Source: Acanthacorydalis orientalis (Eukaryota; Arthropoda; Insecta; Megaloptera; Corydalidae). From it: a DNA stretch of 64,000 nt. Of the stretch, positions 50,361 to 62,750 are shown one piece after another (within the stretch, counting starts at the first letter, position 1; every line of letters starts with the position of its first letter). Location: assembly GCA_034766995.1 (NCBI GenBank), contig CM068322.1:13505810-13569809 (forward strand). Reading direction: 5' to 3'. The position numbers and the translations under genes were made by a program. Under the pieces are notes generated by a model. It had not been told where the DNA came from. It was given only the letters and a program-made list of their open reading frames with translations, and did not search any database.

Positions 50361-51990
50361 TAGAGAGGTGGAGAGAGAAAGATTTTTAAATACAAAATAA
50401 TTATATAGTAATCAAAACTCATTTCTACATATAACCAAAAAAATAAAAAAATAATCTTGTAAAGATATACTCTCAGAAACATATGATTTTGAAAAACATG
50501 TATTTTTTAAATTGAAATATTGGGTAAACTGATACTAACTTATATTTATACCATTATTTACATATTTTTACTGAGAAGAAACTCTATTATACTCGTAAAT
50601 ATATGTTTTAATAAAAGAAATACAAAAGTTAATCTCTTACTAGTTTATAGGAGTACTACAAAGTAGTAAAGTGATTTAAGTATTGATGTAAATAATTCAA
50701 GGCATGTTAAGTTTAAAAAAATATAAAATATAATAAAAATAAGGATTATTTAAACACGAAACTAAATTTAAATGTACTATTTTGGTGTAAATATAGTGCA
50801 GTAATTCGGATTCAGGTTAAGTTGATTAAAAAATCAAATTTATAAAGAGTGCGGCACTGTGCATAATATATCAACAACATCAACAATTCACTTGATTCTA
50901 TACATAAATTTGAATATTTCCTCTTTGTTTCTATTGTTATCGTACTTTTTCATTGCATGATAGGGCAAGAAACATTTTATCGCCAATATTTCTTTTTCTT
51001 CATAAAAAAGAATAATAAAATGAGATTAAAAATCAATTTCACAGTAGGTAATTTTAAATTTATAAATATCAAATTTAAATACAATATATTAAGTGACAGT
51101 AGAAAATACTTATTACAAAAACAAATAAAAAATACACCTTACAAAAAATAAGACGAGATAATAATATATTATTAAGAATTTTATTCAATTTAATTTCATT
51201 CTCATTTCATTTCTTTAAAAAATTAAATTCATTTATAATTATTGTTAAATTTTTGATTTTTGTAGATTTACAGCAACAAAGTTCGATTCCCTATTATTAC
51301 TTCTCGTTTCATATGTTCTGCCATATCGATTTTAGGTAATTTAGTTCAATATAATTGGAGGTTTCTTAATAAATCATTTGAAAAATTATTCATTTACATA
51401 ATTTTTGTGATTACCAACTAAAAGAACAATTTTTAAACAACAAAACTTGATAAAATAGTTATGATATGAGGCAATAAAAATGCAAGATTACATCAAATTT
51501 TAATAAAAAAATATATTTTGGTTCAATTAAAATTTTTCTTTCATTAGACTACTAGTTAATCTATCAAATGTAAAAAATATTTTAATATCAATTTAGAGAC
51601 AAGCTTCTAAGTAATATTTCTTAATTAAGAATTTATGTGACCAGACAATTTTTTTTGATGAATTTCATGAAGTAAGTAGAGTTTTTAGAAATATATAATT
51701 AACGATTAAAGAATGCTGTAAAAACGTAAGAATCGAGCGATTAATTACACATTTCGAACTGTTTCCCATTACATAAGTGTTATATTAATATAAAAAGTTA
51801 TTCGAATTTGCAAAAAAGTCATCCGAAATAAATACGGTTAATAAACTGCCAAAAGATTTTTAAAAAGATGAAAAAAAAATGTTGTGTATTAGAAAAAAAA
51901 TAAGAAGTCATATAATTAAAAATCTTAAATAAATATAACCAATCTCAAATACATTTTTTTTTCTTGTCAGAAATAAATATCTCATAGTCT
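50361..51990. other. AT-rich unassigned DNA
   Basis: Nothing recognised. Confidence 0.5.
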
Positions 51991-52290
51991 GTAATGCAAT
52001 TAGAGGACCTGGAATCCTCCCACAGATCAAGTACCGAACACTGAGTTTCAGGACTCAGGTAGCTTGAATAACCTAATGAATGTTTGGTTCTAGATATTTT
52101 TCTAAGTAATGGCGCCATTTTCCATACACATCTCGAAGTTCAACCAATGGAGCTTCAGAGTATCCGCGAAAGTACTGTCTTACTGGACCGATGTTAGTGT
52201 AGTAGGAAACTATACATTTATAATAACTAGGGAAAAAGGTTTTTTACCTAAACAAATTGATTCTATTAATCTAAAATCATCTATCAGTAC
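51991..52290. other. Slightly GC-richer unassigned DNA
   Basis: It contains GAGGACCTGGAATCCTCCCA (a GAGGA...TCCTC inverted repeat) and a 62-codon plus-strand frame from an ATG at 52109 with no recognisable domain. Confidence 0.3.
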
Positions 52291-52739
52291 TTTCTAATAT
52301 AAAACACAACTCTAATCCTATCATACGTACATAATTCTTTGATAACAAATTATACATCTAAGATGTAAATGTAAATGACGATCTATGATGTATTTGTAAA
52401 TGATAATTTTCATGGTAAATTTATAAATATTTTTAAACGGTTGACTTTACATATTTAAAGTTGTGTTATTTAACGTTAACAGAGAAAAAATATGTTTGAT
52501 AATAATAAGAAATAATTAGATTATAAAGTATTCAACTAACTAGAATATCTTCAATAAAAATATTTCATGATATACATTTTGTACTTCTTGAATAGCCATT
52601 TTATTCTTTAAATAATTTAATTTTTTATACAAAACAAACTCCATGAAATTATCACAAAACGAAAATTTTTAAAAAGTAACTAATCTGACACATCAATTGT
52701 GAATATAAGCTTATTTATAGGGGTTGTACGTATATGTCT

Positions 52740-52743
<4 letters not shown>
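52291..52743. other. AT-rich unassigned DNA
   Basis: Nothing recognised. Confidence 0.5.
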
Positions 52744-52831
<88 letters not shown>

Positions 52832-52838
52832 GTGTGTG
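52744..52838. repeat. (TA)n microsatellite with TG tail
   Basis: Two TA runs joined by AAATATA and followed by TGTGTGTGTA. Confidence 0.95.
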
Positions 52839-53019
52839 TACGTGAAAATTCGTGGGTATTTTTGTATATATTTATATATAATTCAATTTAACGTCAACAG
52901 AAAACAAATATTTCATAAAAAGAAACCCGCACGACATAAAATACTTTATTTATTTACAGTTCTTTTTCATTTCATTTCGTGTTATACGCGTATACTTTAT
53001 TGTTTATCTGTCAACAGTC

Positions 53020-53560
53020 AGTCATATTCACAGGAAAACAACCTCAAATGATACAATGCATTCATAAAATGAATTTATCTGTACGGAAACGTGGCCCTGA
53101 ACAATACATAACGGTTTAGTATCAGAAAAACGACAACAGTACATCATACTGTTATATCTATAACGTTCCCTCTTCTCGATCGAGACAAATTGCAGATATG
53201 TTGTACGATATATCTCCCTGCTGTGTACACAAGGAAGTTGGCAAGCCTTCTGGGGGTAGCGGCGCATTCTTTGGAAACCTGAAATAAAACACATTTCAAC
53301 GTTGTCGCAAGATTTGGGAATACGATATTACCCGTACTCCGGGTGCCTTATTTCGGCACCATTCTATCAAATAGAGGATACCCCACTGGCGACGCCGTCA
53401 CGTTACTCGCTGGCTTTCTTGTTTGTTTGTTTGTTTTGTCGATCATTTCTGACGCGACAAACTGGCTTATTAAATCGACATTACAAGATGGGGCTCTGTG
53501 GTTTCTCGACATAAGTAATTTAATGAAGGAAAATCTAGCGATAGAACGTTAAGATAACAC
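53020..53560. promoter_or_regulatory. Composition island, function unknown
   Basis: About 540 bp of balanced sequence including GGGGGTAGCGGCGC and GGCGACGCCGTCACG. Frames of 70-88 codons are open on both strands and overlap one another. One plus-strand frame (53343-53552) carries a hydrophobic stretch that could span a membrane, but no family is recognisable, and overlapping frames on both strands argue against real coding. Confidence 0.3.
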
Positions 53561-54324
53561 AGATTGTTGTATCTTGTCGTAAAAGGAAAAAAACAAATAT
53601 TAAAGACTCATAGTAGAGAAAAAGAGACATTTTTGATCAATCCGCTTAGTTAATTTTTCAAACAGGAAACTGAATTGAATTACAAATTCGTTTCAAACTT
53701 TTTCTTCTAACATAAACGATCATTTTATACTTCAAATAATAAATTTACATTATTACAATAATCTTATATTTTGAAAATTGTATTAATAAAAAAGAATATC
53801 ATTTTTGAAGATTCAAATTCAATTTTCCAAATTCTTTCCAGTATCATATGAATATTTTAATCAATCATGTAATAATTAAGAACAAATAAAATATTTTTTT
53901 TGTTTAAATGATTAATGTTACGTAAAACTTTTTTACATCTTAAGTAAATAATAATTTATTTGTAATTTGACTAGAAAAAAATATTGCAAATACATGAGTG
54001 TGCTAAATAAGACCAATATTCACTTGCTAACAAGACTATTAAATCATTTAATCAGTTACCTGTTATTTGATAAATTTAAAACAAATCATTAATGATAATT
54101 GTTAAATCGAAAACACTTAGCAGAATGAAAGTATCTTTTGATATTAAGGATTCTGAATTAGTCAATTTAAGACCAAGTTTGAAATATTGTCTTAAATTTA
54201 ATAAAAGTTCCATGAAAGTATGGGATATAAAAAGTAAATTTGTTGATATAATTGATTATTAACCAATCACATTTCTAATGAGAATTTTTCTCATTAAAAC
54301 AAAAATGTCAAATTATGATCAATA
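53561..54324. other. AT-rich unassigned DNA
   Basis: Nothing recognised. Confidence 0.5.
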
Positions 54325-54450
54325 TATATATATATATATGAAAGACTTTTTAATATTATACTCGTATATTATTATTTGTCAAGTAAAACTTGACGTCAAT
54401 TTATTTACCTAGCTATGGTTGTATATAAACTAATACAAACATAGAGATAC

Positions 54451-54451
<1 letters not shown>

Positions 54452-54486
<35 letters not shown>

Positions 54487-54652
54487 CGTTAGTTCGGAAA
54501 GTATAGTGTATAACATTGTATTTCTTTATATACTTTTTATTTTTTTAGTGGTTTTTTAGGTTTAAAATAAAAATTTATTGAATTTTGAAGTTTAATTTAC
54601 AAAATTAGAATTAAAACTAAAGAATCAAAAAGAATTAAAACCAAAATTACAA

Positions 54653-54694
<42 letters not shown>

Positions 54695-54828
54695 CGTTAA
54701 TTCGGGAAGTATAGTGTATAACAGTGTATTCTTTTACATACTTTTTATTTTTTTAGTGGTTTTCTAGATTTATAATAAAATTTTATTGAATTTTCGAGTT
54801 TAATTTCCAAAATTAGAACTAAAACGCA
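54452..54828. repeat. Tandem duplication, period 208 bp, with TA arrays
   Basis: Each unit is a (TA)n tract followed by ATAACGTTA.TTCGG.AAGTA and about 125 bp ending near AATTAGAA(T/C)TAAAAC. Unit one runs 54452-54612 and unit two 54658-54826, with roughly 10% mismatches. The mismatches show that this duplication is not recent, unlike the one at 29370. Confidence 0.85.
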
Positions 54829-55949
54829 CTTCATTTATTACTGATTAATATTTTTCATTTTTTTGCTGCCATCTATCAACGAAAACAAACACAACACAAC
54901 AAATAACGGATTATGATAAAAAATAATTCGAACACTAATTAGTTCGTTATTGGTTAAAACCAAAAGATTTGACATTGAAATTAAATCTATATAGTAAAGA
55001 ATATATTTTTACTTTCAATAAAAATGTTCGTTTATGATAGCACCCATTGTATTTACCAGAATTAGCTCGATGAGACTACTTTCAATCATCAAATGAGTGC
55101 CGTTTAAAATTACCATTTAACAACGTAACACCAATTAAAATGTACTAGAGAGATCTTTATGTTATATACCTAATGAACAGTTTTAAAAACGTAAAAAGAA
55201 TATCTTTTAATACTTTAATTTTCTCATTTTATATGAATATAGTAAGAATAAATTATTGTATTTTCATAAATTAATCTCTAACTAAAACAAAGAAGTCTTT
55301 ATATACATGTTTAATATTTACTTATTGTTAATTTTCAGAATTTAAATTGGTAGTAATTCTTTTGTACAACTAAATTTTGTCATAATGTTATATGAATTAA
55401 TCAATGTTATGAAATAAATGACGAACGATACAAGAAAGAATTAAGAATTCTATATATTACAATTAATTTCTTTCAAACTATTAGTATCAGAGATGTTATC
55501 CAATTGAATACTATAATTAAATGTAAAAAGGAACATTGAAATAATTATAGTAATTAATATGAAATGCATGCTATTTTTATATATATAATTATTGTTAGTG
55601 TCTAAATTGAAATATTCAAATTTCTAGATGTATTTTATTATTTAGTAATATGCAAATATAAAGGTTTCCAATTAGTTAGTAGAACAATAACAACAAAAAA
55701 TAGTATACGAGTAAATATGCAAATCAATGAAGTGGAAGTTTGATTTTAATTCGGAAATAATTGTAACGACTTCTAAAATAGCAGTTTGATCAAAAACAGG
55801 TCATGGCAGTTTAGATAAACTGACTCGATACGCACCACATTCAATTCGCATATCAGATCCGGTCTATGAACATTTATCATCGAGAGCTAGTTTCAGTCAG
55901 GCGACCTATTCAGAATGTATATATTTACAAAAAGTTTACACATATTTAA
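54829..55949. other. AT-rich unassigned DNA with a balanced patch at 55780-55910
   Basis: The patch (CTCGATACGCACCACATTC..., CAGATCCGGTC..., CGAGAGCTAGTTTCAGTC) has no reading frame or repeat match. Possibly a short conserved element. Confidence 0.35.
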
Positions 55950-55998
<49 letters not shown>

Positions 55999-56018
55999 CA
56001 AAAACATATATATATATA
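55950..56018. repeat. (TA)n microsatellite
   Basis: A TA run, then CAAAAACA and a second short TA run. Confidence 0.9.
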
Positions 56019-57120
56019 TTGAGTGAACAATTTTTAATTTGGATTTTAAATTTAAAAATCAGTAAATTTCTTTTCAATGAAATAATCAATTAAAAGAACA
56101 TTATATAAAATTTAATTTCAATTGTAAGTTAAATTAAAATTGAATAAAAGTTAAATAAATAAATAAAAGATGTGTCGTAACGTTGTGTATAAAAATTTCA
56201 TTCAAATTGCTCTAACTATATAATTTAGATCAATAACACTTCAGGTAAAATATAGTCAAGTGTTCACATGACATCATGTCTATTGTTATTTTCATTTAAA
56301 TCATTTGTAACATTTTGTTAGTTATGTTTACGTGAAAGGAAATAGTGAAACATTATTTTATTTCGTGATTTAAGTATATACATTTTTAGATGGCTTCAAA
56401 CGTGACTAAGAGAATTAACTGATTGCGTTTCAGTATGAAAAATATATTTTTAGAATGCAGATATAAACTGATTAAAAAATAATTGGATGTTTGACTACCG
56501 AATGTTGTACAATTAAAGAACTTTTTTAAAAAATAACAGTATAAAAATAATGAATTCCTTTTTAATATATCTAAGAAAAAATATTATTACAAAAGAAATT
56601 TCACTCGACCAGTAAACCACACACATTTTTAAATGAAAAATGCTCAATAAATACATATTGTTCATGTTTAATTGTTTATTATAAGCATTTCTATGTTTAT
56701 TTCATTCCCTTAAGAGCACTAAGGTACAGAAAAATCTATTACACACTTATCTCACCAATTTTCTTTCAAGAAAATACGGCGATATTTTCTTCAATCTCTA
56801 CAGTATTATTGGTATTTTCTAACTTTAATTAAAATTTTGTTTGAAATGATATACATACTTACATACACATAAATATTTATAATTCAATTTAACGTATATG
56901 TGTAAATTTTGTGGAAAAAATCTATTCTACTACATCGTTAATGTTTGCGGTTACCAAATATTGAGTTTCCGTGAACATTTTACAACTATTTATTTGCCAA
57001 CCAAAATAAACATTTTTTTACAAAGATGATTCGTTATCAGAGTCGGAATAGAGTAGAAAAAAGGAAAACCAACAATTTAAGTTTCTTTAAATCATGATTA
57101 TGTCGATTTTTACTAAGTTT

Positions 57121-57124
<4 letters not shown>
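56019..57124. other. AT-rich unassigned DNA
   Basis: Nothing recognised. Confidence 0.5.

Positions 57125-57167
<43 letters not shown>
57125..57167. repeat. (TA)n microsatellite
   Basis: About 20 TA units, six bases from the left terminal repeat of the mariner element. Confidence 0.95.
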
Positions 57168-57169
<2 letters not shown>

Positions 57170-57173
57170 CATT

Positions 57174-58425
57174 CGATTAGTGGAAAATTTCGTGTATGAT
57201 TTAATAGGTGGTGTTAAGAGTGCAGTATGGTGGTGCTTGTGATTGAAATGTATTCATGTTATATATTGTTTGAAAGGTGACAGTCATAGATGTCATTTGA
57301 GCTTCAAACATTTTTATTTTGATTCGATTTGTGTGTAAGAAAAAATTTTGAAAATTGACAACAAAAAGATACACTTTCGTTAAGTTATGTTGTGCAAGTT
57401 TTGGAAAGGAATAACCGTTGGCGCAACAATGAAAATTATTCGGGAGGTTTATTTGGATCGTGCACCATCACTTCCAATTGTAAGGAAATGGTTTGCTAAA
57501 ATTTGACTTGGTGATTTTAAACTCGGAGGTAAACCCCGCTCTTGATGTCCTACTAAGATCGATGATGATGTTATGTGTGCTTCAGTTAACAATAACTCAA
57601 GAATTTCGACAAAAGAGATTTTCGAGACACTCAACGTTGATATATCGACTACATTTTGGCAATTAAAGAAACTGGAGTTCACTATGAACCTAGATATGTG
57701 GTTGACACAATTGCTTGAAAAAAACAAGTGTGATCGCATTCCTTGGACGCCACAACAGAGAGCCTTTTTTGAATCGGTTGGTGACTGGTGATAAAGAATG
57801 GATCCTGTACAACAATGTACGATGCAGATGAACATGGAAACAAGTGAATGAAGGGACACAACCAGTTGCCAAGGCTGGCTTGCATCCTATACAGGTGTTG
57901 CTGTGTGTTTGGTGGGATTACAAAGGTGTTCTTTATTTTGAGCTGCTTCCACGAAGCAATACTATTACTAAAGAGAAGTACTGTTAATAACTAACCAAAC
58001 TGAACGCAGAAATTAAAGAAAGGCGTCCGATTTTAACCAATCGTTCGAGGATCATCTTTCACCACGACAACGCAAAACCACAAACAGAAAACCTAACTCT
58101 GCAAAAACTGAAGCAGTTGAAATGAGAAATCATATTGTATTCACCCTATTCTTTGTAAATTCCACCTTCGGATTATCATTTATTCCGGTCGCTGCAGAAC
58201 AGTTTAAAAAATGACACCGTGGAGGCCGTCAAAAACCATCTCATCGTCTTTATTGCCAAAAAACCGCGCAGCTTTTAGGAACGAGGAATCCAGAAGCTGC
58301 TTGAGCATTGGAAAATGATTTTAGAAAACGATGGTGAATACATATTGATTACTAAAGGCGTTTTCTACGAAAAATAATCGCCTGAGTTTCAATTTCAAAT
58401 CGTATACGAAATTTTACTCTGATCC
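57174..58425 (+). mobile_element. Full-length but inactive mariner element
   Basis: The left terminus CGATTAGTGGAAAATTTCGT and the right terminus, whose reverse complement begins GGATCAGAGTAAAATTTCGT, match at about 21 of 29 positions. They enclose about 1.25 kb, the usual size of a complete mariner. The interior carries a recognisable transposase in order, broken by stops and frameshifts. This is the only copy in the window with both ends and all three catalytic regions. Confidence 0.85.
57400..58378 (+). pseudogene. Mariner transposase pseudogene
   Basis: Plus-strand pieces in order: the HTH1 region REVYLDRAPSLPIVRKWFAK (57440-57503), the linker LGGKPRS (57524-57544), HTH2 with STKEIFETLNVDISTTFWQL (57607-57666), the LDMWLTQLLEKNKCDR segment (57690-57739) and the first catalytic block VTGDKEWILYNNV (57781-57817, usually TGDE.W). 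These are followed by QPVAKAGLHPIQVLLCVWWD (57861-57917), GVLYFELLPRS (57925-57957), the second catalytic block IIFHHDNAKPQT (58051-58086, with the usual His after Pro read as Gln), the third block PPSDYHLFRSLQNS (about 58166-58207) and C-terminal ERGIQKLLEHWKMILENDGE (about 58280-58340). Stops and at least three frameshifts inactivate it. The catalytic Asp positions themselves are preserved. Confidence 0.9.
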
Positions 58426-59595
58426 AATATATATATATATATTATAATTAGATAAATAACACGGATATAATGCATCAGAATATATTAAAAAAAATTATAA
58501 ATACATTTATAAACGGTTATTTTGAGAATTTCACAAATTTAATATTTATTCGACTGAAAATAAAAACCAGTGTTGTTTCATAAATATCTACTACTGTTTT
58601 TGTTTTATAGTTATTTTTAAACAATAATTCTATTGCAAGAAGAAAATCATTAATAATAATAATAACAATGTTTCTATTTATAATAAAATTGTTATTCCCG
58701 AAATAGGGAATCATTTCAAAAGTGTAATCTGTCGAGTATTCTTGGTCGTAGATCTCTTGCTAAAAATATATATAGAAGCTAATGTTCCTAAAATTCTTGT
58801 TTTTAATTCATTCTCACTTTTTACAACTCTATTAAGCATGTGCTGTTTTTTAGAAAACATATCAAACCCAAAAAAACGAAAATTAAATTCATTTTATTAA
58901 ACTATAAAAACGGATTTATAATTGTTTGACTCGCTCATTCATATTTATTAATTAAGTCCAAGCCGATAAATAAAAACATAACAGTTTATCAATTTACTTT
59001 TACTGTTATATGGTTAAACTAACTACCAGTTTCTCTAAACTTCTATATTAGTACTTTTGTTAAATGTACGAATGCTACTAGAAAAATATGGATATTTTTT
59101 TTCGTATATTCTACAGAATTATATAAAGTATTTTCTTCTGATATCGTTTTTCATTAAGTTGTTTTATTTTAAATATAGAATAAAATGTTTTTATACATTG
59201 TTTTTTTAATATACCTTAAAAAAATTTACAAAATCACACTTGTTCATTTTGTAAAGAGGTTTTTAAATGTAAATAGCATTCATGATAAACGTGTACGAGA
59301 AGTTTGTTTACATACAATTTTCAGTCTCATGTAACTGTCAAACGCATACGGAAATTTATTCTCAATAGTCTGACATTTGCTCTACTATCAACTTTGAGCT
59401 GATTCTGGGTCAATTAGATGTCTGGCGTAAAATTTTCAGCAAGTATAATAAGACGGTTAGGGCTAGTTCAACAAAAAAAAAATAACTATATTATTCAAAT
59501 TGAACTTTTTAATTAAAATTATTTTCGTTATTTTTTGTTTTCTTATGCATCTATTGTTTATGATTGTTCTGTGAGAATCCTGAAGATCACATACT
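58426..59595. other. AT-rich unassigned DNA
   Basis: 59280-59460 is somewhat more complex, but without a recognisable feature. Confidence 0.45.
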
Positions 59596-59605
59596 AAATT
59601 GTTTC

Positions 59606-59638
59606 TTCTACGATCGGTTTTGATGTTTGTCGTCTTTA
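59606..59638. repeat. CGATCGGTTTTG motif copy
   Basis: TTCTACGATCGGTTTTGATG, then TTTGTCGTCTTTA. It resembles the word at 33799. Confidence 0.4.
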
Positions 59639-59639
59639 A

Positions 59640-61119
59640 AAATGGTTGGTTGTATATTAAAGTTTAAGGGTGCCTTAACAACCAAGATCATTAGCACATG
59701 TACCTCCAAAGAGATTTTAAGCAAAAAAATTTAAATCCTGCCTGAAGTCAAGACGAGTCGTGGAAAAACTAAATAGTATGTAATTTTTATATTTAAATTT
59801 TTAATAATATCTTCACAAAATATTTTTAAATGTAGATAATAATATCATTTTTGATAAATGAGAATAGAAATATATTATAATCAAGTCAAGGAGTAAGATG
59901 CACTTTTAAAATTAATTTTATTTATTTTTTAATAATTTAATTTATAAAAGTATTTCTGTTTTACCATAGAATGTGTCAGTATTTCTTTAATGATATGAAA
60001 ATCGGATTTACAATAACGAAATTACTTAGAACTAATTATGATTATAATTAAGATAATTTAATCTAAAATTGAGGAGGGAGAATTTTTTCTCGACAGATCC
60101 ATTCAAAACAAAAATTATAAACAATTTTAATTATTTAATGAAGATCAGTAAAAGACAAAATGTTTGTAATATTTATAATTGAAGTTTAGAATTTAATACC
60201 ACATAATTAATAATAAAAAAGGCACAATATAAATTTAAAATATACCAAAGTTGTCAGTTACAAGAGGAAAGCAATAAAAATAAACTTGTGGAAAAATTAA
60301 ATTTTACACGGAAAAAAGTAAATTGTAGATTGCTAATGAAGTAATGAAATTAAAAATTACAAAATTTTAAATAAATAGTATAAACATGAAGAGAATTATT
60401 TAATATGATTTTAAGGCAAAAATAACAGTTTAAAAAAATATAGAAAAAGTACTTCAGTTAAAAAAGAAAGACATTTCCAAATTATACAATAATTGTAGGA
60501 ATCAAGGAATAAAAAGCAACAGCTGCCTTTATATTGCTAATAAACACTGGAAGATTAAATGCACAGATCATTGGTCATTATTTGAAGACAATTGTCAAAG
60601 ATGTAAAATGTGCAGATAAAAATTTTTTTTGTTAATAAATGCATTAAATGTTATATTTTAACAAAAATATTAATTATTTCCATATTTTTCATTGATATTA
60701 AAAATAAAAACTTGAAATTACGCAAGATTATAATAACTAATTTATTGATTGACTTTTATTGTGGATGTACAAAAATAAATTATACAATTGATGCACAACT
60801 TACGATATTTACTTCATAGTAACTAATTTTTCAAAAAATATTTAATTCTAGAAATTTACTTTGTTTAAAATTTTCGTATTATTTACATTAAAGAACTTGT
60901 TTTAAATAAAGAAATGAGCATTGTAGAGTACATACTTATTGATCATTATAAACAGACATATTTATTTTATTGCTTAAAAATAAATTAAAATATTTATATT
61001 TTCATTTGAAATGAATCTGCCTAATTTTCTAGTAGCATTAATTAAAATTCAAATATGTTTCTATACTAAATTTATATGTTACTATTAAAAACAATATCGA
61101 CTATTTCTACAAACCTAAT
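59640..61119. other. AT-rich unassigned DNA
   Basis: A 69-codon plus-strand frame at 60610-60819 is low-complexity Ile/Lys-rich. Nothing recognised. Confidence 0.5.
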
Positions 61120-61465
61120 ATATCGACGTATTCAAGCCGGTTCTGGTACACACCCAGAAAATTGCGAAACTTGAGAATATCTTTACGTGCCGAACAGTGC
61201 ATATAGTCATATCGAACGCCTCGCATAGGTCGATACTAACGCGATGCTACCGGTTTTGTTCGAATCTCTGACGAAAACGGAAGAGGGAAAAAGGTTAGGT
61301 TAGGTTTTCCACCTACACAAATGTTCGCAACGTTCGACTGCGTCCCTACACATACGCGTTCGCATTGAGCGCGTGTAAAGTGTATGTTTTGTTGCTTTAA
61401 TAACTTTGTCCATTATTTATTTTTTACCCTGAATTACGTTGTTGTACTGTACTGTAGGTATGAGT
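61120..61465 (+). promoter_or_regulatory. CpG-rich island with splice-donor-like end
   Basis: The most CpG-dense stretch in the window (CGCCTCGCATAGGTCG, ACGCGATGCTACCGG, TACGCGTTCGCATTGAGCGC), with no reading frame. AGGTTAGGTTAGGTTT at 61287-61303 is two to three insect telomere-type TTAGG units. CTGTAG|GTATGAGT at about 61457 is a good 5' splice-site match. It could be a promoter with an untranslated first exon on the plus strand (inference). Confidence 0.35.
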
Positions 61466-62257
61466 ACCTGTGTATATAATCGAATTAAACATAAAAAGCC
61501 AACACTCACAGGAATATGATTAAATTTCAAACGCAAAATATGACAATAGAATTCGAAAAGTACGTACTTTTTTTTAGGAAAACAACTCTCTTTCCTTTGT
61601 AGAAAAACGTGTTATTTTATTTAATTTTATTGATTCACTTTAAAATAAAGAGAACACTATTTTATCTGTTATATTATTAGTTAGTTATTAATATAAGAGC
61701 TGCTGAGAAAAAAATAAATTAAGCTAAATTTTTTATTTAATATAATGTTAAAAATATCTCAATAGACTTTATATATATACTGAAAACAGACTCAAAGTGA
61801 TAAAAGTATAATTATAAAATTCAATGATTACAAAAATTATTTAAGTATAACTTTATTTATTACTCTGATTTAAATTTCAGTGAAAACCATTTTCAAGCCA
61901 GACAATCGAGGTATTTTGCTTCAAGGTATTTGCTATTAATGAAATATTTGATAAATTCATCATTCTTATTGCTTTATGTACAATACAATTACAATCTTCG
62001 ATGCACAAACGTATTACTAGAATAATTAACGAAACAAAAGTGTTAATTTATTGAAAAGTATAATTGCAACGTTGCATATTCCCTTTTCTTGCACTGGAAT
62101 ATTAATATTGACACTAGAAAAGCACGTAATCATTTAAATACACTTGAACTGATTTGGGTGGAAATAGTTGTAATGAAAATACTCGTACAGAGAAGATTAA
62201 TAGATAGCATCTTTGATTTTTAAAACAGAAATAATTACTGATATATATAGAATATTA
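61466..62257. other. AT-rich unassigned DNA
   Basis: Nothing recognised. Confidence 0.5.
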
Positions 62258-62750
62258 TCTTTCTATATATAAAAAATAATTCCATCATAAAATTTAAAAA
62301 AAAAATTTTTTTTCCAGGTAGAACATCTACTTGTTACGCCACTCCCCTCGCTATACTCTACAAGTAGAACTTTAACCATTTTCATTCTCGATGTTTCACG
62401 AATCGTCATGTTCGTGGATTCCAATGAAACAGTATTCGGGCATGGTCAGTTGTATGTTAATCTCTCCAGATGTACTTCTAAGCAGAGAATCAAGTTTCAG
62501 TTCAGAAGAACACAAATCAATTACGAATATCGTGTACACAGAAGTCTTACTTAGAATAAGTTTACAAGAAGTTACAATAAGTTTTATTTTCAGTTTCACT
62601 TTTTTCACGGGTTCATTTAAAGTCAAAAAATAAATTTCATTACTCAATACTTTTATTTTGTTTTTCATTTTTTATTTAAAAATTGTTAACATTTAACGAG
62701 AGCAAGAGAAGCGAGCTGGGGGAACGAACGGTAGCGGAGCCCTCTGCTAA
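62258..62750 (+). mobile_element. Helitron deletion derivative, copy 2
   Basis: It starts A|TCTTTCTATATATAAAAAAT, identical to the copy at 32512 for 38 bp, and ends CCCTCTGCTAA (a CTRR terminus; the next base is A rather than the usual T). Shared interior blocks are the pyrimidine-rich CGCCACTCCCCTCGCTATAC at about 62338, the helicase remnant, and the 3' GAGAGCAAGAGAAGCGAGCT segment. The GAAGCGAG...CGGTAGCGGAGCCCTCTGCTAA ending is a typical Helitron 3' terminus. Length is about 490 bp. Confidence 0.8.
62399..62553 (+). pseudogene. Helitron helicase C-terminal remnant
   Basis: In one frame FGHGQLYVNLSRCTSKQRIK (62435-62494) matches the last Pif1-type helicase motif, HGQLYVALSR..S. In a second frame ITNIVYTEVLL (62520-62552) matches the conserved NIVYKEVL-like end of Helitron proteins. 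A frameshift lies between them. The rest of the Rep/helicase protein is absent. The open minus-strand frame over the same bases is a shadow. Confidence 0.8.

Noticed and set aside
51278..51292. tRNA B-box-like GTTCGATTCC, and a similar GTTCGAATC near 61259
   Set aside because: No A-box or foldable cloverleaf upstream at either site.
53343..53552. A small membrane protein gene
   Set aside because: Only one hydrophobic stretch; frames are open in several registers on both strands, and nothing else supports coding.
57449..57859. A 136-codon minus-strand reading frame and smaller overlapping ones
   Set aside because: Shadow of the plus-strand mariner transposase pseudogene.
61287..61303. A telomeric repeat array
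   Set aside because: Only two to three TTAGG-type units; too short for an interstitial telomere.
62396..62668. A 90-codon minus-strand reading frame
   Set aside because: Antisense to the Helitron helicase remnant, which reads on the plus strand.
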